Positions 11,853 to 23,569 of a stretch of DNA of 64,000 nt are shown one piece after another (position 1 is the first letter of the stretch; every line of letters begins with the position of its first letter). The notes beneath the pieces are model-generated. The model was not told the DNA's origin, did no database searches, and saw only the letters and a program-made list of their open reading frames with translations. The position numbers were made by a program, and so were the translations under genes. Location: positions 3,472,001 through 3,536,000 of the forward strand of contig NC_070564.1 in assembly GCF_026914185.1 (NCBI RefSeq), in the 5' to 3' direction. The DNA is from Puccinia triticina (lineage: Eukaryota; Basidiomycota; Pucciniomycetes; Pucciniales; Pucciniaceae).

Positions 11853-13822
11853 AATTAAGTCTGCGCCAAGGAACACTCTATTGCTGCTTGTGCCGTTATC
11901 CACGGTCTCAGGAGGTACATAATTTTGAACAACATTCAAGCACACTCCATTTTAATTTGCCCCATTATCCACAGTTTTGGGGATTGTGGGATCCTGAACC
12001 TCACCAGCATTTGGGTGACCAAGGATAGCCAATTGTTGCTCAAAAATCTACGCAGGTTGCTGGCGAATAGGAATTAACGTTGGTGTCGGATAGCTGCGCG
12101 GGCGTTTGGAAGGATAAGCAGGGTCCTGCATAAGGATTTCAATGTCATTCATCAGTCAATGTTGCAAGGGCTGAGTAATTTGAAGCAAATTGCTACATAC
12201 CTGAGGGGGTATACGTGGCTGAGGCAATCCGGTTGACTCATCCTCAGGGAGGCTAGATTCAACCGGAAGCTTTGAGGGTGGGTGTGGCTGAGACAAACTG
12301 TTTGGCACACCTTCAGGGAAGCTAGCTTCAGCTTGTCGCTTTGATGAATTCGGATCGCTGAGTGAGGTTGTGCCCGACTGTGCGTCTGTCTTTGAAACCA
12401 CCGGTGGGGCAGGATCCAATAAAGGTATGTTGTTTAAGCTGGATTCAGCCCGTTGCTTTGGGCAAGGGGGGCCGCTATGGGTTTCTGGTTGGCCATTAAC
12501 ATTTGTGCCGGGCTGTGAGTTGGTCTGCGAGATCACGGGTGATGCGTGGCTGGGCCAAGGCAAACCGTTTGACATATCTTTGGGCAGACTAGAATCAGTC
12601 CGCTGGTGGGTATCTGGGTGGCCAAGGGTAGTTGTGCCCGGCGGCGCGTTGGTCTTTAAGACCACAGTTGGTACAGGATCAGCGTGAGGCAAAACCTTTG
12701 GCGCATCTTCAGGCAAGCTATATTCAGCCCATCGCTTGGGGCAAGAGGGGCCGCTATGGGGTTCTGGTTGGCCATTAGCATTTGTGGGGGGCTGCGTGTT
12801 GGGCTGCAAGATCACGGGTGATACATGATCGGGCCGAGGCAAACCATTTGGCGTGTCTATGGGAAGGCTAGACGCAGTCCGTTGTTGGGTATCTGGTTGG
12901 CCATTGATAGTTGTGCCCGGCAGCGCGTTGGTGTTTGAGACCACAGGTGGCAAGCTGGATTCAGCCAGTGGCTGTGTTTTGTGGGATTCTGGTAGGCCAA
13001 TTGTGCCGGGCTGTGCGTTGGTCTTTGAGACCACGGGTGGTATCTGGTTGGGTTGAGGCAAACTGTCAGTTTCTAAAGATCCCGCTCCAGAACTAGCACC
13101 TGCATCCGCAGGTTGATCTGTTGTGGCCCTGCCAGCCTCATGAGAATCTTTGAGTGCTTTGTAGAGTGGGACAAGACCTTCCCAACTGTTTAAATCGCCA
13201 ATGGGAACCTGGTAGTAGGTAAGTATTTGCTTGAGGCTCTCAATATTCAACCTATGGGGAGCTGGAGGAAAGAAAACCAATTAGCTTCAAGGCATTTAAG
13301 AATGATCTTTGCTTGGAATACGCTTACGATACCATTTGTGAATTCTATCACTATCAGCAGATGCCTCTGCCTGAGGCTCTGTTGGGGGTCAAGGCTGTTT
13401 GATTGCGTGCTTGGGAGGCGGCAGGACCGGTGGAGATTCCACTCAACTAGTTGCTGGCTGGCCTCTGCGTGGACACTTAGATGTCTTGCCCGGTGGGTTG
13501 TCATCAGGTTTGAATGTTCTTTTTTCACGGCCTTTGATGACAGTGCTGGGATTACCCCGGAGGGAAAGCGTTTTGTTTTCCTTGTAAGCTTCCACCAATT
13601 TATTGTGTCAAACTTTTGGATCAAACAGTATGCCGTGATTCTTGAGGTGTTTCTTCAAATCTGGAACTAGTAATTTTTTGGGGTCTGTGTGGATAGAGGG
13701 ATGATAACATTACTGATTATGTGGATGGAATTTTATTTGTGGATGAAAAAATATCTGAGACACTTACCTGGCCATTCCTCTTTCTCTGCTGCAGGCCGTC
13801 ATGGAGAGCAGTTCGGGGTCAT
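11853..13822 (-). pseudogene. 5' part of a tandem SAP/HeH-like domain gene with proline-rich repeat tail
   Basis: Minus-strand exons fit 13822-13768, 13684-13328, 13261-12201 and 12125-11853, with canonical introns (donors GTAAGT, GTAAGC, GTATGT; acceptors ACACAG, CTCCAG, TGCAG) of 66-83 nt that keep the frame. Exon 2 encodes LLVPDLKKHLKNHGILFDP followed by NKLVEAYKENK, a helix-extension-helix pattern like SAP/HeH/LEM DNA-binding domains. The start of exon 3 encodes a second copy, LNIESLKQILTYYQVP..LVPLYKAL. A repetitive tail follows (VVSKTNAQPGT, NGLPQPD units). In-frame stops: TGA in exon 1, three TGA in exon 2, TAG and TAA in exon 4. The frame then meets the Ty3 insertion. A chromatin or DNA-binding role is an inference from the fold pattern only. 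Confidence 0.65.
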
Positions 13823-14574
13823 GGAGAGCAGTTTGTGTTTGGTAAGTAAGCAAGCTTTCATGCCGAACTCTCATGTTCATGTCTGCAGGAGAACTTACTT
13901 CCGGCATCCACTGACTTCATGCTTGCAGAAGCTTGGGTTGTTCCAAGCATCTACTCCGTTGCAAATGTTATCTTTCCTTCTTGCGTGAGTTCTAACTTTT
14001 AGCGCTGTTGACGAGTTTAGATGGACATCTAACCCAAACTCTACATATATATTTATGCTGGAACACATGCCCGGCCAGGATCTCTCAGTGTGTCAACAAG
14101 CACCGTCAGCTTGCACCGCTCCATCTCACTTCACACACAATACATATACATATAAATATGTACACTGCTAATTTCATTGCTCCATCTCAACTGAATATTT
14201 CAGTTTGTAATTGTATGCCCGGCTAATCTGTTTGTCATGCTCAAGCTTCTCAAGAGTCAAGACACTCATGATTGCACACATACAAATATTGGACAGAATT
14301 TGGACAAGTACTGCCTAGGGCTGACACAAACGTAAGTGAGCTGCTCTACTGCTGACCTTAGACCCAATTGATTGGCTAACGTGTAGTGATTCGAAATTTT
14401 CATTAGTCATGGCACCTTACACCGGCCAAACCGGAGGCTGACTTATATAGCGGTGAGTCTAACGCCCAGCTGGTTTACCGCTCATCCTGACTCCCCAGCA
14501 ATACACTGACAACACTCCCAAACCCATATCACAACTCAACCATCACATATTTTTTTTAGTTTCATTGTTGCATC
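13823..14574. promoter_or_regulatory. Divergent intergenic region between two SAP-like genes
   Basis: About 750 bp separate the two inferred start codons (13822 minus, 14575 plus). A TATA-like TTATATAG lies at 14443-14450, about 130 bp before the plus-strand start. AT-rich TATA-like runs near 14046 and 14146 could serve the minus-strand gene. No other gene is seen here. Confidence 0.4.
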
Positions 14575-14734
14575 ATGTCCCCCTTGAAAGCTGCACCCTA
14601 CAACTCTCATCTTGTTGGAATGACCATCAAACAAATTGTTGATTTCCTCAAGCAAATAGATAGAACAATCAACATACCCTAAAGGGTCAGGATAGATGAA
14701 ATCAGAGCGCTGGCAACTCAACACTTGCAAAGTG
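14575..14734 (+). pseudogene. First SAP/HeH-like exon of the plus-strand paralog, with a stop
   Basis: ATG at 14575 opens a frame containing SHLVGMTIKQIVDFLKQ and, after a TAA at 14680-14682, DEIRALATQHLQS. It ends at a donor AGTG|GTATGT; the intron 14735-14778 (acceptor AACAG) splices in phase into the next exon. It aligns residue for residue with the second domain at about 14827-14960, where the stop corresponds to a Gln (CAA). The downstream ATG at 14784 offers an intact alternative start. Confidence 0.6.
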
Positions 14735-14783
14735 GTATGTTTTTTTCCCAAGACCCCTGAATTTCCATCTGATAACAGCTACA

Positions 14784-17558
14784 ATGTATGTGAGAACAGT
14801 GTCACCCAACCCTGGCAACTTTCCCTATGACCCCCGTCTTGTAGGCAAGTCTATTACCCAAATAAAGAGGATCCTGGGAGGCCTCAAGTGCCTGATTGAG
14901 CCCCCTCAAAAACTGAAGCTTGATGAGCTTACGAAGTTTGCTACAGAGCATTTGCAGGCCGGTACGTGTTTTCTGATCCATGAGTTTGGAATACTAGCTG
15001 AAATTATACCATTAACATTAGAACCAGACTCCGATTTGAGCTCTGAGCTTTCTTCCCTGCCCAAGAGTGGATCCAAAGACGGGGACAATGAGGCAGCAAA
15101 TAATGTCCCGCGAACGCGCACCGGCGGTGGTGGACCAATTCCAACCAAACCTTTGCAAACACCAAGGGGTTGTTACAATCTCAAAGGCATGAGGACGCCA
15201 GGGTTGAGCAGTACCAGCGGCCCACAAACGCGCTCCAGTAGTGGTGTCAAGACTCCAGGCAAAGCCAAGTCTCCCGTTGTTCCGGCTTCAAACACAACTC
15301 CCACCAATCACCCAGCTCCCAGAACAACAAAGCCCCGCGTTGCAGTCCCATCGGATCCGGTAAGCAAGCAAACACCGGCTAAACAACCCCGGCCCAATGT
15401 GAACAAAAGTCTGAAAATCTGGCGCCCAGGGATGCCACTTGTCTTTCAAGATGGACCCGGTAAACGGACAACAAATACCACACATCAGGCTAACGGTAAG
15501 ATTGGATTTCCCACTGCCCCTTACCCACCACCAAACACGCAAGCGCTGACCACAAGAAAGGTTTTAATCATAGACATACCCGTGGACCGCTGTCAATCGG
15601 AACCCTTAACCCCATCCAGGCCTCAAGATCAATCACCAGGCCCATTTACGTCCAGACCAGACTCCGGCAGAACCAGTCCAATTCGGATTGACATCATGTC
15701 CTGTGGAATTCCCACCGGCGCAGCCCCTCTTGTCATGAAACCCGAGGACATGCAGATTTTAACCACAATTGATTTCTCACAGCCATTGCTGGACGATGCA
15801 AACTCTGGTATGCCTGATATTGCCCCGGCCATCTACATGGATGCGCCTTTGGACGACAATAATTTGCCCATTCCGGACGCTGTCTCAAGCTTGTGTATGA
15901 CTAATATTGCCCCAGACATCTACTCTGATGCGCCGTTGGACGTGTGCAACATCCCAATTCCGCACTCGGTCTTACAATTTACAACACCATCACCATTGCC
16001 AAAAAAGAAAGAACAGATAGGCCCATCACAAACGCCTTGTACCAAGTCTACAAATGAGGACCCCTCATCCATTCAGGATAATCATCATTGCAAATCTGAC
16101 CGCGACAACACCATCAACAAAGCCTGTGTGCCCATGGATGTGGACACCGATTATCACCAGGCCCCCATTGATCAAGAACTTGGGCTGCGTGCCATTGATG
16201 ATATCTTCCAATGGCTTGACAAGGACATCAAAGAGGAGAAATTGCAACTTCAGTCCCCCCCCCCTAAGGCCACACAACAACCTGCGCCACTTGCCCAACA
16301 ACCAGAGACTCACCTTCCGTCAACGCCCCCAACGTGCAATTTTGGATCAGCCAGCTTTGAGTTTTGGGTCCCAGCGTACACTCGCCAGGATTATTGGAAG
16401 CTAGGTTAGTGCCTTTTGTTGCTTGCGCGTCACATATTTCACTCAGCTGACCTTCCTTCTTCCTGAACCTAGCCGGTTGCTCCATTTCAGAGCCAAAAAA
16501 TGCTCACAGGACTGACAAGCCCAATGCCTGCCCCTTCTATCTCCCTAAGATTGAGAACGTCTCATTCCCTGAGATCGCCCCTCCTCTTCGACTCCCAACC
16601 GCTGTTGAGCAGGACGCCTCGTCTCCCCCCTCACTCCCAAAGGCCAAGGAGGATGCCTCCAACGGCACCACCCCCCTGGCTCTCCCTCAGCTCCCAGAAG
16701 CTGGCCTGGAGTACCCAGCGGCCGGCGATGAAGCCGCCTCAGACCCTGTGACCGCGCCTGCCATCCCAAAGGAGAACACTGCAGACCCAGAGACCAACCT
16801 GGCCCTTTCTGAGCTTCCAGGAGCTGACCCAGAGATCCCAACCGCCGTTGAGCAGGACCCCTTGTGCCCCCCCTCACTCCCAAAGGCTGAGGAGGACGCC
16901 TCCGACAGCACCGACCCCCCGGCTCTCTCTCAGCTCCCAGAAGCTGGCCTGGAGGACCCAACGGCTGGCGATGAAGCCGCCTCAGACCCCATGACCGCGC
17001 CTGCCATCCCAAAGGAGAACGCTGCAGACCCAGAGACCAACCCGGCCCTTCCTGAGCTTTCAGAAGCTGACCCAGAGATCCCGACTGCCCTCAAGCAGGA
17101 CGCCTTGGCCCCCCCCTCACTCCCAAAGGCCGAGGAGGAAGGCTCCAACCCCGCTTTCCCGACTGGAAACCTGACCCTGGAGAATTTTCAATCACTCTCC
17201 ACCAAGGTGATGGAATCAGAATCTGGTGAGTAAATCAAAAATATACACGACTTTCCCGGAGCTCTGGTTCCAGCTGACCCCCCCCCCCCCCTCCCCCCCA
17301 TTTACACCCTCACACATCTCTCACCAACCCCAAGAATACCAATCAGTGTCTGAAGCAAGTTCTTCATCAGTCGAGGACAGTGATTTAACCGCCAACAACG
17401 TAAGTGATGATGGTCATTGGTTTAGAGACCAACCCATCCCTGAAGCATACCATCCCCTCAGCAGAAGCCATTCAGTCCAACCTGTACACACCTCTCTGCC
17501 ATTCCATACCAAACTCTTCAACTCACTTGCGGAAGAAAGTGAGGAAGAGATACTCTAA
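14784..17558 (+). CDS. SAP/HeH-like domain protein with proline-rich and 81-residue repeat tail
   Basis: The model is exons 14784-14961, 15028-16404, 16491-17225 and 17347-17558. Introns are GTACGT..CCAG (66 nt), GTTAGT..TTCAG (86 nt) and GTGAGT..ATCAG (121 nt; an acceptor at 17334 also works), all phase 1 and frame-preserving, and no stops occur. The N-terminus holds PRLVGKSITQIKRIL..KLDELTKFATEHLQAG, a helix-extension-helix resembling SAP or HeH domains. Then come a disordered Pro/Thr/Ser region, two similar MDAPLDDNNLPIPDAV / SDAPLDVCNIPIPHSV units, three copies of an 81-residue acidic proline-rich repeat, and an acidic C-terminus AEESEEEIL. It sits head-to-head with a decayed relative. 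DNA or chromatin binding is inferred; the family is otherwise unknown to me. Confidence 0.65.
16595..17170 (+). repeat. 243-bp coding tandem repeat (81 codons)
   Basis: TAVEQD..PPSLPKA..EDAS starts at about 16604, 16847 and 17090, an exact 243-bp spacing. The unit includes QLPEAGLE, AGDEAASDP, TAPAIPKEN and DPETN. The third copy is truncated after EEEGS. The spacing is a multiple of three, and the near-identity implies recent expansion under an open frame. Confidence 0.88.
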
Positions 17559-18727
17559 ATTCCATGGTGCTTGAAGACATGTTACATTAGTTGCTTTTTC
17601 TAACAGAAGATCTCTTGCAGTGTTTTTCTGTAATAGTAGATACATTGCATGACTGCTGAGGGTGCATGTGAGAAATTCCTGATGAGCGTGAGAGATCACA
17701 TGAGAGAGCGACCACAGATCCAGAAAAATTACCTGATATTCCCAGTATTTACCGGATATTCCGTGACCTTGACAGGATATTCCACACGGAATACTTAACA
17801 ATATTTGAAGTGCATGAGGTCAATGGCAAGTGGGAAATGCAGCCTCTCTTCAAAGAGGTTCATTGTCTCTGTCAAGTAACTTGGTTTTGCATTTAATCTG
17901 ATGAATCCATTCCCAGTACTATGCATTCAATCAGGCAAACCTGGCGGCTTGAATCAATTATCCAACCTTGATGATGGTCAACCTTATTTGGATCTTGAAC
18001 TTGCTTCTTGGCTCGTCTGATCAAATTTCCCACAGCATTCAAGATGCCTTCAAGGCCAATTCTCAAGTTCACAGAGTGTTATATTCAAAAGAAAAAAAGC
18101 TTTCAAATAAAATCAACCAGAGCAGGATTTTGCCACACGGTTTATGGTTCATCTTTGGAGATATGTAAGTACAACAACAAAAATTTGAGTTACAATTGGT
18201 ACACAAGGGAATTAGTCTCTCTCAGGAAATCAGTCATACTCTGGGTCAGTTTGAATTGTCCTTCAAGCTATGTGGTGAAGCCGGGGAATTAATGTTGGTA
18301 AGCAGACTGCCTCTCTCTATGGTTTCTCCACTTGACTCACCATACGAAATTACTTACCAGCTAGAATTTGGGATTTGCAGGGATTGGTTGACCGTTTCAT
18401 GCAGGAATTGCAGCCGACAAAAGCCATACGCTCACTGGTGAAGCTTTTTAGCATTTTGAAGTGGGCCCAAGGCTCAGAAGTTTTCTTTAAATATGTGAAT
18501 GTTGGGTCACTGATTTCCATAGATTCTTAAAGTAAGATGTATTCAAAATTTTATCCATTCTGTTGAAATCAATTTCACAATTATTGTTTAGATCTCCAGC
18601 AAAAACAAACCATGAGTGAATGGATTCACCAATTGCGCTGTGCTTCTCTGCTTCTCTTTCATTTCTTAATTGGTATCTGCTCAGATCTAGGTGCCTGGTT
18701 GAAAAGAAGTTGTCAAAAGGCACTTTA
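17559..18727. other. Intergenic stretch with degraded coding-like fragments
   Basis: Plus-strand pieces such as LSNLDDGQPYLDLELASW (about 17950) and LPARIWDLQGLVDRFMQEL (about 18355), and a minus-strand 78-codon frame at 18487-18723, look coding-like but are broken by stops. No family is recognised. The minus-strand piece is cut off on its upstream side where the repeated element begins at 18728. Confidence 0.3.
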
Positions 18728-19380
18728 CACTACCAAGATGGATGAATTTGTGATGTTGTATATTGATCAATATAGGGTATATTAATCAATTTATATTAAT
18801 CATTTTTTTCATTCCTCTTGGTACCTTTGTCTGTGTTCCATGTCTCCTTAAAACTCTTCTATAATCTCTCTCCTTCCCCCTGTGTTAGCTTCAGGCCACA
18901 GGATTTTTTTTTGCCTGATAACATTCATAAATTTCTACATACACCATTCAATTCTTTGTGAAAAAAAGAAATTGCAAGTTTTAGGATTAATCCAGGGTGG
19001 CTGAGGGGTCTCAATTTTTTTTTTCTTTTTTTTTACTTCAACAGTTGATGTTATCAGAAGTCTCCAAATCTACTTTTTTTACGAAAAAGGAAAAACATTG
19101 ACCCATGACCTCTCTCATGATACCTTCCTGCACACATTGTTAATTTGGTTGGTTGAACTTCCTGAAGATATTGCACATCATACTTGAAGCGCTACATGCA
19201 TAGAAGTCCTTTTTGAAATTAGTTTATCATGGTTTAGGATATTTTTGTCAGGTTCTTTTTTTTATCTACTTTTGTTATCAACCACAGATCAATGAGGAAT
19301 ATTTCCATATAAAATTTTGTCAGACAATTGTTCTACATATAAAACACAGAAATATTGTGTTTGGGGTCACATCCACTATG
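18728..19380 (+). repeat. Head region of a satellite-bearing repeated element (copy 1)
   Basis: An AT-rich unit of about 650 bp starts CACTACCAAGATGG and leads directly into the 172-bp satellite. The same sequence starts at 60234 with different flanking DNA, which fixes the left boundary. It contains ATTGATCAAT palindromes and poly-T runs. No coding capacity is seen and the element class is unknown. Confidence 0.75.
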
Positions 19381-20340
19381 CAGCAGCTACAATCTGATCA
19401 GTTGCCATATATCACTACTTTGGTAGTTTCTTGGTGTTTCTGCCACAATATCTCATCCCAGCGTGAGAATCCTTCTGCCAGATGGTTTCCAAAATGTTGA
19501 AAAGCCCCCAAAGTCTCATTATGCACCTCTACTGACCACAAAATTCCCAAATGTAGCAGCTACAGTCTGATCAGTTCCCAAATATCACTACTTTGGTAGT
19601 TTCTTGGTGTTTCTGCCACTATATCTCATGCCAGCGTGGGAATCCTTCTGCCAGATGGGTACAAAAATGCTGATAAGCCCTCAAAGTCTCATTATTTACC
19701 TCTACTGACCACAAAACCTGAAATGTAGCAGCAACAGTCTGATCAGTTCCCAAATATCACTACTTTGGTAGTTTCTTGATGTTTCTGCCACTATATCTCA
19801 TCCCAGTGTGGGAATCCTTCTGCCAGATGGTTACCAAAACGTTTAAAGGCCCCCAAAGATTCATTATGTACCTTTAATGACCACAAAACCCTTGAATGTA
19901 GCAGCTACAGTCTGATCAGTTCCCAAATATCACTACTTTGGTAGTTTCTTGGTGTTTCTGCCACTATATCTCATCCAGAATGGTAATTCTTCTGCCATAT
20001 AATTACCAAAATGTTGAAGACCCCTCAAAGGCTCATTATGTACCTTTACTGACCACAAAACCCCAAAATGTAGCAGCTACAGTCTGATCAGTTCACAAAT
20101 ATCACTACTTTGGTAGTTTCTTGGTGTTTCTGCCACTATATCTCATCCCTGCATGGGAATCCTTCTGCCATACCAGAATGTTTAAACACCCCCAAAGTTT
20201 CATTTTATACCTTTACTGACCACAAAACCCCCAAATGTAGCAGCTACAGTCTGATCAGTTCGCAAATATCACTACTTTGGTAGTTTCTTGGTGTTTCTGC
20301 CACTATATCTCGTCCTAGCATGGGAATTCTTCTGTGATAT
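19381..20340 (+). repeat. About 172-bp satellite, direct orientation
   Basis: Units beginning GTAGCAGCTACAGTCTGATC recur at 19553, 19725, 19898, 20070 and 20237, spaced 167-173 bp. Each contains TAGTTTCTTGGTGTTTCTGC and a poorly conserved GGTTACCAAAATGTT part. The array breaks mid-unit near 20335, where the orientation flips. Confidence 0.9.
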
Positions 20341-22860
20341 TACATTGGGGGGTTTTGTGGTCAATAAAGGTACATAACGAAAATTTGGGGGCTTGTTAGC
20401 ATTTTGGTAACCATATGGCAGAAGAATTCTCATGCTGGGATGAGATATACTGGCAGAAACACCAAGAAACTACCAAGGTAGTAATATTTGGGAACTGATC
20501 AGACTGTAACTGCTACATTTGGGTGTTTTGTGGTCATTAAAGTTACATAATGAATTGTTGGGGGCCTGTAAACATTTTGGTAACCACACGGCAGAAGGAT
20601 TCCCACGCTGGGATGAGTTTATTCAATGGTGGGCCAGCTACGCTGACCGTAGCGTTAGCGTAGCAGAATTCCGCTTAATTTTGGCATACACTGCAAAAAA
20701 AACTGTGTCAACTGTGAGCAGTTGACATGCGGCAACTCTGAGGAAGCTTGTGGTGTTACACCAGCCTTACTCAAGGTTTGACTCAACCCAAGCATCAATG
20801 GACAGTCACTGTGCACCTTGCACAGTGACTGTGCCAACAAAGGCACTTCTGCATTCATGTGGAGTTAAAATGGCAGCTTGGCTTGATTATCCTGCATGTC
20901 AACTACAAGCAGTTGACCAAGTTATTTTTGCAGTGATAGCGGTAGCAGAATTGCGCCTTCTCTGTGCTAACGCTACGCGCAAAGGGTGTGCAGCTAATTT
21001 AGCTGTTAGCAGAGCGTTAGTGCAGCTGCAGGCACTAAACACGCCGGGTGCAAAAGAGCGCGCACTGCAATGTGCCACAGTGCTTTGAGCTGAAAAAAAG
21101 GCCTTTTTTTCCGCTAAAAGTACCGTAGCCCAGCGTAGCGTAGTGATTGTAGCAGGCAGCTGACAATAACAAAAAATTGGTGCGCTGTTAGCGCCGCTGA
21201 AACGTAGCGCAGTGTAGCAGCGCTAACAGCGAGCTAACACTACTCAAAATGGGTGGGCACTTTTTGCTGCTACGCTAACGCTAAGTGGCCCTGTAGCGTA
21301 GTATAGGGTAGCGGCCCACCATTGGTTTAGTGGCAGAAACACCAAAAAACTACCAAAGCAGTGATATTTGGGAACTGATCAGACTGTAGTTGCTCCATTT
21401 GGGGGTTTTTGTGGTCAGTAAAGGTACATAATGAGCCTTTGGATGCTTTTCAACATTTTGGTAATTATATGGCAGAACAATCCCCATTCTGGATGAGATA
21501 TAGTGGCAGAAACACCAATAAACTACCAAGGTAGTGATATTTGGGAACTGATCAGACTGTAGCTGCTACATTTGGGTGTTTTGTGGTCAGTAGAGGCACA
21601 TAATGAGACTTTGGGGACTTTTCAACATTTTTGTAACCATCTGGCAGAAGGATTCCCACACTGGGATGAGATATAGTGGCAGAAACACCAAGAAACTATC
21701 AAAGTAGTGATATTTGGGAACTGATCAGACTGTAGCTGCTAGTTTTTGGGGTTTTGTGGTCAGTGAAGGGACATAATGAGACTTTGGGTGCTTTCCAAAA
21801 TTTTGATAATTATATGGCAGAAGAATTCCCATGCTGAATGAGATATAGTGGCAGAAACACCAAGAAACTACCAAAGTAGTGATATTTGGGAACTGATTAG
21901 ACTGTAGCTGCTACATTTGCAGGTTTTGTGGTCATTAAAGGTACATAATGAATCTTTGGGGGTCTGTAAACATTTGATTCTGGCAGAAGGATTCCCACAC
22001 TGGGATGAGATATAGTGGCAGAAACACCAAGAAACTACCAAAGTAGTGATATTTGGGAACTGTTCAGACTGTAGCTGCTACGTTTGGGATTGTTGTGGTC
22101 GTTAAATGTACATAATGAATTTTTGGGGGCCTTCAAACATTTTGGTAACCATATGGCAGAAGGATTCCTGCGCTGGGATGAGATATAGTGGCAGAATCAC
22201 CAAGAAACTACCAAAGTAGTGATATTTGGGAACTGATCAGACTGTAGCTGCTATATTCGGGGGTTTTGTGGTCATTAAAGGTACATATTAAATCTTTGGG
22301 GGTCTGTAAAATTTTTGGTAACCATAAGGCAGGAGGATTTCCATGCTGGGATGAGATATAGTGGCAAAAACACTAAGAAACTACCAAAGTAGTGATATTT
22401 GGGAAATGATCAGACTGTAGCTGCTAAACTTGGGGGTTTTGTGGTCATTAAAGGTACATAATGAATCTTTGGGGGTCTTTCATCATTTTGGTTAACCATA
22501 TGGCAGAAGGATTCCCACACTGGGATGAGATATAGTGGCAGAAACACCAAGACACAAACCTAGTAGTGATATTTGGGAACTTATCAGACTGTAGCTGCTA
22601 CATTTGGTGGTTTTGTGGTCAGTAAAGGTAAATAATGAGACTTTGGGGGCTCTTCAACATTTTGGTAACCATCTGTCACAAGGATTGCCAGGCTGGGATG
22701 ATATATAGTGGCAGGAACACCAAGAAACTGCCAAAGTAGTGATATTTGGGAACTGATCAGACTGTAGCTGCTACATTTGGGGGTTTTGTGGTCAGTAAAA
22801 GTACATAATGAGAATTTGGGGGCTTTTCAACATTTTGGTAATCATCTGGCAGAAGGATTC
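20341..22860 (-). repeat. Same satellite in inverted orientation
   Basis: Units read GATCAGACTGTAGCTGCTAC..TGTGGTCATTAAAGG..GCAGAAACACCAAGAAACTAC, the reverse complement of the preceding array. A 701-bp MITE interrupts one unit (20624-21324). The array stops at 22860 at GGATTC and resumes at 29246 in the same phase. Confidence 0.9.
20624..21324. mobile_element. MITE with CAATGGTGGGCC termini, copy A
   Basis: 701 bp, ends CAATGGTGGGCC and GGCCCACCATTG (perfect inverted repeat), flanked by GTTTATT (20617-20623) and GTTTAGT (21325-21331), a 7-bp duplication with one mismatch. The interior is full of GCTACGCTAACG-type motifs near both ends. The related copy B lies at 54506-54836. No transposase is encoded. 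The superfamily is not assigned; a 7-bp duplication is close to, but not, the 8 bp typical of hAT. Confidence 0.8.
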
Positions 22861-23237
22861 TGTCAGCCTTAGAGAGAAATCAAGTATCCAAAAGACTGCA
22901 ATAAATTAGTAAATAATAATAAGGGAGTTGAAAAATCAACTCCCATGAATTAATTAATCAACTCTCAAAAGTCGTTTAGGTTGTGCGGACTGCCTCTGGA
23001 CGTCTGTCCCCGGTCCCTGGGACCAAAGTTCGACCCGCGCACATTTTGGGAGTCGGAAAATTAATTCTACTCTCCAGAATGGGAGTCACAGAAAATAAAG
23101 AAAAATTTATACCTCCGCACTGGGGCATCTAAAGCCCCCCAAAATTTTACAGCGGCCAAAGAGCATTCTGAATAACACCTGATGAGCCTCACGGCATTCG
23201 CGCACCCCAGGAAAGTGGTATGCTACTGTGGGTCTAA

Positions 23238-23271
23238 TTTGGCGGATTTCCTTAGTAGGAAATCCGCCAAA
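23238..23271. repeat. 34-bp perfect palindrome (first of four)
   Basis: TTTGGCGGATTTCCT, four central bases, then its complement. The other copies are at 23398-23431, 24129-24162 and 24289-24322; two have centre TAGT and two have ACTA as read on the plus strand. In each arm the two copies lie about 160 bp apart, each after GGGTCTAA or before TTAGACCC. Confidence 0.85.
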
Positions 23272-23569
23272 GCCTTAGGTACAGTGCCCCAAAGCCCCCC
23301 AAAATTTTACAGTGGGCATAATAGCCTCTGAATGGCACATGATGAAATTCTTGGCAGTATTAAACCCCAGGAAAGGGGTGTGCTACTGTGGGTCTAATTT
23401 GGCGGATTTCCTACTAAGGAAATCCGCCAAAGCCTTTGCCACAGTGCACCAAAGTGCACCAAAATTTTGGATCATGAAATAAAATACCCTGTAACCAAAT
23501 GGTTAGCTTCAACACAGTAACAAACCAGCATAAAATAATTTTGAGGCAGCAGGGGCTTTTGGTTATATC

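Noticed and set aside
20624..21324. A 112-codon plus-strand frame (MVLHQPYSRFDSTQ..)
   Set aside because: It lies within a MITE bounded by inverted termini; no homology or splice context supports a protein.
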